Assembly: GCA_965644295.1 (NCBI GenBank)
Contig: CBFFRP010000114.1
Location: 1 to 64,000 of the forward strand
Source: Paraphysomonas bandaiensis
Taxonomy: Eukaryota; Chrysophyceae
Reading direction: 5' to 3'
DNA: 64,000 bases
Shown here: positions 47,801 to 57,440 of the stretch, piece by piece
Numbering within the stretch: the stretch's first letter is position 1
Layout: each line of letters starts with the position of its first letter
Notes under the pieces: generated by a model
What the model was told of the DNA's origin: nothing
The model's database searches: none
What the model saw: only the letters and a program-made list of their open reading frames with translations
Position numbers and translations under genes: made by a program

Positions 47801-49051
47801 TGGGCGTTGGTTGTGCTATTGAATTTCTGCTTTGTTTTTTACTCCATGCTACGAGGCCTTCAGCGAGGACTCGAGTGGCAGATGATGTTTCTCTTTGCTT
47901 GCATTGTGCAATTTGTGTTTGAAATTGTGCTGTATGAATCATCTGAAGTCACCATTATTCACTTTGTGATTCCAAGTTTGGTTCGGTATGAAGTTATGGC
48001 TGCTCAAACTGCACTCTATAATGCGATAGAAAGTATCAGCAATATGTCAGAAGAAACGAACGATGTAATACTTGACACGCCTCAGTATTTGTTTGTATCC
48101 ACTAATGTTGCCAAATTTTTTCCGCATCTATTAGAAAGCGCAATTGTGCGATCCTATCACAGCGTTTACCCGGGTGCAATAGCGAGGAATTGGAATGGTA
48201 GCAGTAGAGTAAATTACAGAAGTGGTGCCGTCGTTCGTTCCGGCAGAACTTATACGAAACGTTTCTCTGTGATAGCTCTGATATCTCTCTTGGTTCAAAA
48301 ACTCGGCGCGGTGAATAGCACTTGGCAGCGAATGATAATCCATCTTCTCCAGCCACTCTTTGCAGTATCTCTGCTGATGATGTGGCAATATATGTGGTAT
48401 CATCCCGTATATTTCATTGTTCCACTGCTATTTACAGTGTATATCGGATACTGTTATTTCTTGTCGTGGAAAAAACAAGCTGAAGAGCGAAGTGTGAATA
48501 AAGTCGGCCAACGGCCATCGCTGGTGTCACCTGATGATGCTTCTTCTGTTCCTGGAGTAGAGGGAATACATCACCTGAATACTGACAATGCTCTTCTGGC
48601 CACGGAAGAGGGAAATAGTTCACACCACCTCCGCAGTGACCCTATCCATCATCAGCGACAGTTGAATGGTTTCCCCTCCATTGTAGAAAAGGAGTCCGAC
48701 ACCACCATTGTCCCACCACTACCATCAACTGCACTTCCTCACACTGCTGACACATGTACCGAAGCTGCTGCTGTTGCGAATACTTCTTGTGGTGACTCTG
48801 ATGATCTTCGACCTGTTGAAGAAACCAGTCCACCACTTGCACCCGATGATTCTATTGCTGGGAGTGATGATGCCCATCTGCAAGTTATATACGATTTCTC
48901 CTCTGATAACGAGCTTGAAGTTCCTGACATCTTCAATGCAGTGTAAGGATAAAATCTCGACTATATACTTCGTGATTTTAGTAATAGTTACTGTTTATTC
49001 AGATTTGGTAATGATTATGACGAGGATGATTCATCGGAATTCGAACTCTGA
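35814..49051 (+). CDS. giant polycystin-1-like adhesion receptor (CTLD-LRR-PSGQPT-REJ-EGF-GPS-7TM)
   Basis: Exons 35814-46397, 46477-46641, 46709-47331, 47387-47568, 47649-47691, 47755-48942 and 49003-49051 keep frame throughout and give about 4,277 residues. The start is the ATG at 35814, which opens a signal peptide (SSYLIVFIYTIHIVSS); an in-frame TTG lies upstream. Approximate residues: two C-type-lectin-like regions (28-150, 162-300), LRR module 1 (338-596), LRR module 2 (603-1003), Pro-Ser-Gly-Gln-Pro-Thr stalk (1011-1942), FN3-like and REJ/PKD-like region (1960-2830), Cys-rich EGF-like region (2853-2990), GAIN-like region closing with a GPS-like TCMCRLTS (about 3320), then seven membrane segments (about 3390, 3508, 3586, 3880, 3910, 4062, 4085) and an acidic tail. 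Likely a cell-surface adhesion or mechanosensory receptor; ligand unknown. No PLAT domain or channel pore motif was seen. Confidence 0.85.
36826..38820 (+). repeat. two LRR modules sharing near-identical ends
   Basis: About 205 bp at the start of module 1 (from 36826) recur at 37621, an offset of 795 bp (265 codons). The closing segment of module 1 (about 37380-37600) recurs at the end of module 2 (about 38605-38820). The LRRs between are plant-type, about 24 residues each (LPSSIGDMTALTYL), and more diverged. Confidence 0.85.
38845..41640 (+). repeat. PSGQPT/PTGQPS coding repeat array with higher-order units
   Basis: Units of 12 bp encode four-residue steps (GQPT, SGEP, QPSS and so on). Larger units are visible: a 192-bp unit at about 39261-39644, and a 696-bp unit repeated at 39721-40416 and 40417-41112 with almost no differences. 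A second frame is open for 855 codons (38956-41523) only because the unit is a multiple of three. Confidence 0.95.
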
Positions 49052-49176
49052 TACTGTCTGTGGTGGCCCAGAAACTATTTTTACATGCATGTATAGAATG
49101 TCTTATTATATAGCAATAGGCGCGTACGAGAAATGATATTAAATTAAAGAAATCAAATATAGATGCTAATATCCTA

Positions 49177-49503
49177 CTATTTAACGCTGCGAGAACTGTT
49201 TGTGCGTCGCCTCAAGCGCCAAGGTGCAACATCTTCGCTATATTGATAGATATGTAGGGGGCGTTGAACAGCATGACAAGTAAAGCAGTAGTTTAAGTCT
49301 ATCGCCACACTGGAAGGATTAAGACTACACTTTACACATACATGTTGCGCAATTTGATTCGGGGACTGCACACATAAGGCACTAGGGGAAGTAGCAAAAT
49401 ATCCTTCAGAGTTTGACAATCTAGTGGCCTTCCCGTATGCGTTGTACCAAGTGCTGGGGAGCGACGGAGTCATCTCAGTATATTGTGGTGGTTGCCCCAA
49501 CAC
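49177..49503 (-). CDS. small CxxC...CxxC protein, possibly cut by copia insertion
   Basis: The ORF has 108 codons, with Cys-x2-Cys (HVCVKCS) and Cys-x2-Cys (NYCFTCHA) 18 residues apart, a possible zinc ribbon, and an Arg-rich C-terminus (PWRLRRRTNS). It looks like genuine coding sequence but no family was recognised. Its 5' side ends at 49503, just before the copia sequence at 49511, so the original N-terminus may have been removed. Downstream, ATTTAACGCTGCGA near the ORF end also occurs inside LTR copy A (21302-21315), so element origin is an alternative. Confidence 0.4.
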   Translation of the reverse strand: MLGQPPQYTEMTPSLPSTWYNAYGKATRLSNSEGYFATSPSALCVQSPNQIAQHVCVKCSLNPSSVAIDLNYCFTCHAVQRPLHIYQYSEDVAPWRLRRRTNSSRSVK

Positions 49504-49510
49504 GGCATCG

Positions 49511-49998
49511 TGGTGTGTGAAGTACGGAGTTATTGGTGCTTCTTTACAACACTTAAATGTGAAGGCTCATACATGTGGACCTATTATATTGCTTGAATTG
49601 TGGCTTGTACTGGCACAAAATGGAGGCTGAATTACAGGAACTTGAGTCATTGCTCTTTGGGCACCATGTGAGTCCATTTGAGTTCTTCAAATCGCGAAAA
49701 GTACATACGACTACTCTGAATAGATTAATGGAGTGATGTCTGCACCTGTTATGAAAGGCGAGTTCGTGACTTTGGGAAACGAGCCCCAAAAGTAGTAATC
49801 GTTCCATTTTTTGGTGAGCTGCCCACTCTAACAGCTGATCTAAAAGTAATATCTTTGGGGCAGGGCGATTCCCAAGCTTGGATACGTAAGCTATTTATGT
49901 CTTGAGGTCACGATAGTACTTATAATTGTTACTTGTGTCAGTTGCTTGTGGAATATATGTTTTTGTATGAGACAATTGTATTATAACTGTGTTAGCCC
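49511..49998 (+). mobile_element. 3' end of an upstream copia copy (RNase H tail)
   Basis: It is almost identical to 54481-54971, with a 3-bp difference near 49758. The shared part begins inside an RNase H-like frame (SYWCFFATLKCEG in the other copy). It runs directly into the LTR at 49999, so it is the 3' end of a mostly deleted element. Confidence 0.75.
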
Positions 49999-50282
49999 TG
50001 TTGAGTTCTGCAATATGATGTGATATATATTGTGCAATTGAAGTGAGTTAACAGTGTGCAATAGGTAAAGTGAACTCATAGGTGTAACGGGTGATTATAG
50101 TTACAAAGGAATTAAATTCAGTTACTGATGTGTGACTATACAAGATATAGAACTCACTGATGAACATATGATAAACAGATGTTGCTAAGAACAGATGTTT
50201 CAACATATGTTACACGAATATGTAGTGAAGTGCTCAGAATAATAATCATAATTTCTTACTTGAAAGTGCGTTGTGTTCAACA
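49999..50282 (+). repeat. copia LTR (copy B)
   Basis: It starts TGTTGAGTT and ends GTTCAACA, like LTR copy A, but lacks about 150 bp of its middle. It sits between the RNase H tail of one element and the gag of the next, as expected for an LTR shared by two tandem elements. Confidence 0.7.
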
Positions 50283-50328
50283 GAGCAAGGTTAAGGTTTA
50301 CGTGTAGAGCAAAGTTAACTTCAGTGAA

Positions 50329-51831
50329 ATGTCCAATTTGAACATGGTAGCGAGTGGTAGCACTGATGAGACGAAGGAGGACAGCAAGGTGCTGAAGTTC
50401 GACAAGTATCAGGCGGAGGCGTCTGCTCAGAAAATAAGGATTCATCTGATGAAGAAAAATCGGAACCATCTGGGGTTAGAGCCGAAACCTGCTGGAGGAG
50501 GCAGAGCACGAGAATTATGGCATGAGCGAAATGACACGTGTGTTGCAACGATTTGGGAGGCTTGTGAACATGACGCTGATGTATTGGAGGTTGCCAATCA
50601 ATACATGGAGGCGAAGGCGTTACTTCCAGATGATGATCCCAATAAGGAAGTTTTGTCCAATGAAATGCTTCAGACGCTGGTGGATAGGTTTAGGGGAGAG
50701 TTGGGAAATGTACTCGAGAAGACTACAGCGGAATACCATAGCTTTAAAATTAGAGCCAATGAAAAGGTCGCTATTGGTATTGATAGGTTGAATGGGATAA
50801 TTCAGAAATTGACAAAGTTGGGACAGCCGCCAACCGAGGAGAGCAAGCTCGCAAAGATCAAAAAGTCCATACATACTCCAGAGCTGAAGGAGTTGTGGTT
50901 AGCTATTGCAATGCTGCCTAAAGCAACGACCACGTATCAGATAGTTAAAGACGCGTGCGAAGAATTTGATGAGGCTAAACGACAACTGGAGGAGTTCGAA
51001 ATTGACAAACAAGGAGAACAGGTCAATATGCTCGGACCACAAGGAGGTGTGGAGAATGTCAAATGCTCATTCTGTATGAAAAAAGGGCATACTGCAAGTG
51101 TGTGTTGTGTCAAACACAAAAATAAAATTTTCCAGAAGTTCAAGCGAAATGGGAAGGCTAAAGCAAAGAATATGAGGAAAGGAGCGCAACAAGTGGGCTC
51201 AGAAGCATATACAGGGTGTTTTCATTGTGGTAGCAAAGAACACAAGGCTGCTGAGTGCAAAAGAGGGAACAAGAGGAAGATCGATAGGAAATATGAGAAA
51301 AAAGGCTCCAAGAAGGTTAAGAAGAGTTCATCAGTGGGGTGGTCCAAATACGTAGATGATGACGTTTCTTCTGGAGAGGAGACCAACATGATAGATGGTG
51401 ACGTACTTCTGACTGAAACTGGAGATGAACGAGTGTACCTGGATAGTTGTGCTGGAAAGCAGTTGTTTATCGTCAAGGATGATAGAGTGCTGGAGAAGTA
51501 TGTAGAAGAGCCGGGAGTAATATCACTGACCAAAAAGGGATCGGCGATGGAGACCCAAGGAGTGGGAAGTTTTCAGCAGTGGCGCGGCATCAAAGTATGT
51601 AATGATGCAGTGAAGAATATTGTCTCTGGAGGTATGCTGCGGGCTATGGGGTATGGACTCGAATTACTGAGAGTACCAAAAATCGTAGAATTGAACACTG
51701 GCAGAGAGGTGTTGGTTGGAAATTACGATGAGCATGGAGGAATGCCATGGGTGGCATTGCATGATGTGTTAAATTTACCTTGCATATCGTCCTGCCATTA
51801 TGTAATGGGGGGGGAAGCAGTGAAGAAGTGA
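50329..51831 (+). CDS. copia Gag-protease, open frame
   Basis: 500 codons from the ATG at 50329, 46 bases after the LTR. Residues about 246-260 (CSFCMKKGHTASVC) and 297-310 (CFHCGSKEHKAAEC) are CCHC zinc knuckles, which bind element RNA. A Lys-rich stretch follows. At about residue 370 the protease site reads L-D-S-C-A in place of the usual D-S-G/A, so Cys replaces Gly, which may abolish activity. The frame ends just after a run of eight G residues (51807-51814); beyond it the integrase sense continues in another frame. The G run is the likely site of a frameshift mutation. Confidence 0.85.
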   Translation: MSNLNMVASGSTDETKEDSKVLKFDKYQAEASAQKIRIHLMKKNRNHLGLEPKPAGGGRARELWHERNDTCVATIWEACEHDADVLEVANQYMEAKALLPDDDPNKEVLSNEMLQTLVDRFRGELGNVLEKTTAEYHSFKIRANEKVAIGIDRLNGIIQKLTKLGQPPTEESKLAKIKKSIHTPELKELWLAIAMLPKATTTYQIVKDACEEFDEAKRQLEEFEIDKQGEQVNMLGPQGGVENVKCSFCMKKGHTASVCCVKHKNKIFQKFKRNGKAKAKNMRKGAQQVGSEAYTGCFHCGSKEHKAAECKRGNKRKIDRKYEKKGSKKVKKSSSVGWSKYVDDDVSSGEETNMIDGDVLLTETGDERVYLDSCAGKQLFIVKDDRVLEKYVEEPGVISLTKKGSAMETQGVGSFQQWRGIKVCNDAVKNIVSGGMLRAMGYGLELLRVPKIVELNTGREVLVGNYDEHGGMPWVALHDVLNLPCISSCHYVMGGEAVKK

Positions 51832-54566
51832 TGCTGTCCGATACAGTTCAGCAGGATCCCCTCGATTTACTGCACGAAAGGGCCGGTCATGTTGCTAAGG
51901 GAAAACTACTGGAGGCTCATAGACATATGCTGATCAAGGGAACAGGGCTACAGCGACATCATTTATCTAAGACTACCAAAAAGAAGTGTGAGACCAGTTT
52001 GTGCAAGTGGTGTGCTAAGGCGAAGATCACTAGACATGCATTTCGAGGACAAAGTGACCAGAATGTGGAGATGAAGGCGACAGCATTCCTGGAGCGTATT
52101 ACAGTGGATATTTCGGTTTATATGAATTGTCCATCAGTGGAGGGGTATAAGTACGCACTTGTATTTGTAGATACGGCTACGAAAGAATTCTGGGAATACG
52201 GTCTACGAACGAGAACTGGGGATGAAGTGTTAAAATGCGTGAAGCGTCTCTGTGAAGTCAGGCTACCAGAATACCCACGATGGAACAGGATACAGCAGTA
52301 CCATGCTGATGGTGGACCAGAGTTGATGGACAGGCGAATTAAAGAATACTTGTTACAAAAATTTGGAACCACATTCTCCTACACTACTAGGGAGACACCA
52401 GAATTAAACGGTGTTTCAGAACGGAAATTCAGGACACTAGGAGAAATGTCATTATCGCTTTTATTGTCATCGGGTATGCCAAAAGCGGAGTGGTGGAAAG
52501 CCTTTAGACATGCATGCTGGGTTCTTAGGAGATTACCCACAAAGACCTATAGAGGGTGGATGTCAGCCTACGAGTGTGTTCCTGGAGGAACGGTGCCAGA
52601 TTTTTCTTGGTTACGGAAATGGGGGTGCAAGGCGTACGTTCTCATCCCGAAGGCAGATCGCAGGAAAGACTGGGAAGAAAAGGCACAGACTGGATACTTT
52701 GTAGGGTTCCCAGAGGAGCAAATGGGATACCAAGTATTGATTGGAGATACTATAGTTACGTCTGTGCATGTTTTTTTCGATGAACTGTGCCTGAGAGATC
52801 GGCGGATTATTATCGAGAAATGGACGAGGCCATGGTTGCTGTGGATCCTCAGGAAAGAGATATTAGAGACTTCGATTACTTAATCGGAAAGACCCATGAA
52901 GATGGCGGCCACCTATACAAGACCACACGAATATTGGTTTGAAAAGGTTTGATTGTAGGGTATAGATCCCTATTGTCTGGTGGTGCGGAGCAAGTGGAAG
53001 ATAAGACTCCTATTCACATCGCCGATATAAAGCGGATGAGTGAAGACCTTGCAACAAGAGCATCTGCAAGTTCTGGATCTCGTGACGACGGGACCAGCGG
53101 ACATTTATCACAGCAGTTGACTGGGACGGTTCCATCCCCTTCTGACTTCGTAAGTGCTCCGGGAGAGGAAGCTCCATCAGATCGCTCATCAAGGGGCAGG
53201 CGTGCAAGGGCTCCAAGGGTGGTGACGAATGTGTCAGTTTTGGGTGAGATGCATTTATTGTCGTCATGTGTCGAAGACGAGTGCAGCCTATTACAGGAGG
53301 CAGATTCCATCTGGTGCTCGTCAGCGGGACCTAAGGTGCCTCAGACATATTCCGAATCCTTGGAGTTGCTGGAACGGAAGCAATGAATGGAGTTCAGCAA
53401 GACAAGCTGAACGTGACGGTTTAGAACGTAGGGGAGTCATGGAAGTTAAGCCCATCCCTACCGGTGTCACTCCATTGAAATCTAAGTATGTTTTCGCCTT
53501 GAAACGCAACAAAGAGGGTGCGATTCAACGATATAAGGCAAGACTTGTGGTACTTGGATGCGGAGACCATGAAGGTGGCAGAGCCAACAATTATGCTCCA
53601 GTGGTAAAAGCGGTAACAGTGAGATTGCTTTTAGCAATCGCTTTTGTTATGAATATGGTGGTGCATCAACTCGACGTATCTAATGCATTTTTGTATGCAA
53701 ATATACAAGGAGATGTGTATATGTATGCTACACCAGATTTTAAATTGCCACCAGGACACTGCTTTAAACTGAAGAAAAGTTTATATATATGGTCTTCGAA
53801 GCTCACCACGGTCATGGTATAAATGTCTTAATAAGTTTATTAAGTCCTTGCATTTTATATCATGTATACTTGACCCATGTTTATATTTTACACGGATCAG
53901 GGGTGAATTAGTTCTGTTAGTAATATATGTAGATGATATGCTGATAGCATGTCGAGATACGAGTATTATTTTGGAAATTAAGCGACGAGTATTATGTGAA
54001 AGGTTCGATATTACAGATATGAATGAGATTGGCCAGTTTTTGAACGTGAGAGTGACGAGAACTCAGAATTGTCTCAAACTTGACCAGACAGTGTACATCA
54101 AAAAGATATTGGCGAAGTATGTGGATTTTCTGGGTCCAAGGGACAAGACTCGGCGATACCCACTACCTAGTGATGACATGGATAGGATCAAAGTGGGAGT
54201 GGAACATGTGCATTCGACTGAAGAGCAGGAATTAGTTGACAATTTTCCCTATCGTCCACTAATAGGAGCGTTACTTTATTTATCTATGAATACAAGGCCG
54301 GATATATCATATGCAGTGGGAGTATTGTCACGATTCTCAACGAAAGTGAATATCACTGTATGTAACTAATGATACATTTAATGCAGTATGTACGAGGTAC
54401 TACGGAAAAAGGCATTCAATATAGAGGGAAAGATTTTGATCTTCATATGTTCACGGATGCTGACAGGGCGGGTGACCCAGTGGTGTGTGAAGTACGGAGT
54501 TATTGGTGCTTCTTTGCAACACTTAAATGTGAAGGCTCATACATGTGGACCTATTATATTGCTTGA
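51815..54566 (+). pseudogene. copia integrase-RT-RNase H, multiply frameshifted
   Basis: 51815-52810: GAG-pre-integrase zinc region (LHERAGH, then C-x2-C) and integrase core with D, D and E in ITVDIS, YHADGGPE and ELNGVSERK. The frame shifts near 52815, where sense continues as EMDEAMVAVDPQERDI. 52949-53386 is a Ser/Arg-rich linker (RRARAPRVVTNVSVLGE). RT follows from about 53400 (KSKYVFALKRNKEGAIQRYK; motif A LDVSNAFLYA), breaks near 53790, resumes at 53848 and has the catalytic YVDDM near 53928. RNase H begins at 54369 (TDADRAGD) and is cut short at 54566. Each break is a small indel, so decay is moderate. Confidence 0.85.
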
Positions 54567-54971
54567 ATTGTGGCTTGTACTGGCACAAAATGGAGGCTGA
54601 ATTACAGGAACTTGAGTCATTGCTCTTTGGGCACCATGTGAGTCCATTTGAGTTCTTCAAATCGCGAAAAGTACATACGACTACTCTGAATAGATTAATG
54701 GAGTGATGTCTGCACCTGTTATGAAAGAAGGCGAGTTCGTGACTTTGGGAAACGAGCCCCATAAGTAGTAATCGTTCCATTTTTTGGTGAGCTGCCCACT
54801 CTAACAGCTGATCTAAAAGTAATATCTTTGGGGCAGGGCGATTCCCAAGCTTGGATACGTAAGCTATTTATGTCTTGAGGTCACGATAGTACTTATAATT
54901 GTTACTTGTGTCAGTTGCTTGTGGAATATATGTTTTTGTATGAGACAATTGTATTATAACTGTGTTAGCCC

Positions 54972-55328
54972 CATTTTTTCGTATAGAAAGAAAGTTTAAA
55001 AAGTTATGAATTGGGTTCAATAGAATGGCTATATGATCACCGGACTAGTATACAGACAACATTCAACTTCAACATTCTGTTCAACCGAAACTCACTTCTA
55101 TCTTCATTATGATATCAACAGTTTTATATGTAATTATAGTACACTACTACAGCGAAATGCCGCAATGAGGAGTCAACTATCTGAAGCAGATCATCAAACA
55201 CTCCCAGCTATCTTCCATCCTTTCATCTGATGTAGAAGCGCTCTATTTTCATAATTAGAACTTTGAAACAATAATTATGTATAAGAATCATAATAGTGGG
55301 GTCTTATTAACCTGTCTATTCTTGGCCC
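54972..55328. other. non-coding spacer
   Basis: AT-rich sequence between the copia element and the repeated ORF family. A 65-codon frame at 55033-55230 has no recognisable character. Confidence 0.4.
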
Positions 55329-55950
55329 TGAATCACATCAGAACAACCTTAAATCTTACTATAAACCATCCTCACATACTTGCACAAGAACTAAACTATA
55401 TATAGTTAGTAAACAGAAATCACTGCTTATGATGACGTTCTCTGATCTGATTTTCATACAGAATTGATCTTGTATGATGCGAGGACGTCCACAACGACCC
55501 CGAATCACTCATAAGCATACAGACAGTCGTATGGACAAAGTCACACTGCCCCCATTGGAAAAAAGAAATGTATTGATTGAGGTTAAGTGTACCAAGCAGT
55601 ATGGTGTGTTTCCAGTGAATGCACCTCACCAGCGAGAGGTTAATTTGGTGTTAGAGGCGTTTGCCGGATCTGCCCAATTGTAGGAGAAACTTCCCCAGTA
55701 TGACGACTGAAAGTGCGATTCTCAACGCTATATAATATCCCTGAGGTAGATGTCAAACGGGGCTACAAAGTTTACACCGTTCAGGAGCGTAGAGCCGGGG
55801 TCATTGCCAGGGTAATGGATGGAAAGAGCGCTGACTATGTTCTTGCGGAGTACGGTGTCACTATCCGCACCAAGGGGCGGGACATGAACACCATTGGGGA
55901 TTTGTAAGGGCTCACCACGTAGGAGTTCAATGCATTTTGGATCGATCAAA
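55329..55950 (+). pseudogene. degenerate repeated ORF family, copy 2
   Basis: It pairs with 14740-15365. It starts with the same CTGAATCACATCAGAACAAC lead, then the MMRGRPQRPRITHKH frame from 55474. Here TAC has become a TAG stop at 55681-55683. The second frame (55713-55907) reads NIPEVDVKRGYKVYTVQERR and lacks the stop that copy 1 has, but ends at a TAA at 55905-55907. Each copy therefore keeps some parts that the other has lost. Confidence 0.6.
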
Positions 55951-57130
55951 TGTGTTGGGGATGTTGTATCTTTAACCAATATGTATAAGCGCTGGTGGTA
56001 CGAAAACCTGCGACCCGTGACGATGGGGCAGGTGGTGAGGAGTGAGTGATGTCGGCTGGGGGTGGGACACCCAAACAGTTTACGGCAGATGACTCATCGG
56101 GGATAGAGATCTCAAGTGCCTTACCCGAGAGATGCGTTAGCGCTACGTCTAGAGAGTCAAGCGTGTGTGTCCCTAGCAGAACTGCTAACCCAAATGCCTC
56201 AGGCAAAAAGGGTACGCACCCGAAGAGTTGTGACTAATGTGTCCACTCTGGGTGACCAATTTCCTATGTGGGAAAATGCAACTATGTAGAGTCCGAGACC
56301 TATAATGAGTCTATTCAGTGTAGACTGACCAGTGATACTGCGTATACTATAAGTCTAGTGAGATCAGTGTGAATCGTGTCTGTGAGACTGTACCTGCTGA
56401 GTCTAGGGAGACTTGTGGTAAGCGTACGGATGTTGACTAGTGTGTCCACCCTGGGTGAGAGGTAAACCTTCTCCATGACGAGGAGATTGTCAATCTGTGT
56501 GTTGATAGTGACTGTGCATTAATAACTAACATAATATGTCTAATTGTAGAGAGACCAAGTCACAATACATGAGAAGCTCGTTAATTGCCTTGATTTTCCT
56601 CAGTGTGTAAGTAGCAAGCTATATGTCTGCTGGCATGCAGGAACTGGTGTGGCTTCGGGAGGTGGTGATCGAACAGGGACTTCGATTGTACGAACCCACT
56701 CCATACTTCCTGACAGCCAGAGTGCCAGAGTGCTCGCGACTTCTTAGCGTTGAAGTTGAATGATGTGGTGTAATTGATCTCAGTGACGAGGATAAGAAAT
56801 CATACGTGCTGGTTATCAGAGACAGAAGATCATTCAGATGTGTTGTCTATGGTGAGGCTTGCTGAAGTGTCGAAGTCATACGTCCACCGGTTTGTCCTAT
56901 GAGGTTTTTTGGTGGTTGCGTATCCGTCAGTCATGTCTCGTGATATGAAGAGTTTATCTACAGCTTTGAATTGAGAGGGAGTGTTGAGATTTGCTGTTGG
57001 AGCAATTAAAGCTGTAATTCTACCCATCAGTTATGTCTCATGGTTTGAAGATTTAATGTACAGCTTTGAATTGAGAGGGAGTGTTGAGTTCTGCTGTTGG
57101 AGAAATTGAAAGCTGTAATTCTAAGCTGTT
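55951..57130 (+). mobile_element. copia debris with two polypurine tract/LTR starts
   Basis: Near 56196-56250 the sequence reads VRTRRVVTNVSTLGD, matching the linker of the copia pol at 53190-53250, so this is copia-derived. Frames are broken throughout. ATTGAGAGGGAG followed by TGTTGAG occurs at 56970-56988 and 57070-57088, inside a tandem duplication of about 100 bp (56927-57026 and 57027-57127). Confidence 0.6.
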
Positions 57131-57440
57131 GGAATTATGACCGCTAGTCGAAGAATATAGTAGTGTTTAACAGTATTATGAGAACTAACAACATGATGGC
57201 TACTGTAGTAATGAAACTGAATATAATATATTGATCATACAAGATAATGACGATGTAAGATCGTACGAGAAATGATTGGTCGTAGAGATAACGTGAAATT
57301 GATGAATGAGAAGAGATATTGATTATAATTTTATAATAAGATTCATGAGTGAATACACGTCCAGTTAACTTAGTAAATCATCCAATTGTGCCATAACTTG
57401 TCAAAAACTTCTCTTAAAAGATCTTAGTTGTCTGAAATGG
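57131..57440. other. no gene seen
   Basis: AT-rich sequence, probably the remaining part of a copia LTR and the 3' flank of the protease gene. Confidence 0.4.

Larger units (their letters stand above)
49999..54971 (+). mobile_element. Ty1/copia retrotransposon, frameshifted, 3' LTR missing
   Basis: Order is LTR, gag with two CCHC knuckles, protease, integrase, RT, RNase H, which is the copia order. Five or more frame changes and a truncated RNase H make it inactive. Homology to the sister copy ends at 54971, where an LTR would begin; instead unrelated AT-rich sequence follows. The element was probably shortened by recombination. Confidence 0.85.

Noticed and set aside
55728-55979. 83-codon minus-strand ORF, similar to one at 15151-15381
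   Set aside because: It recurs only because the two plus-strand repeat copies are homologous; the plus-strand sense is more protein-like.
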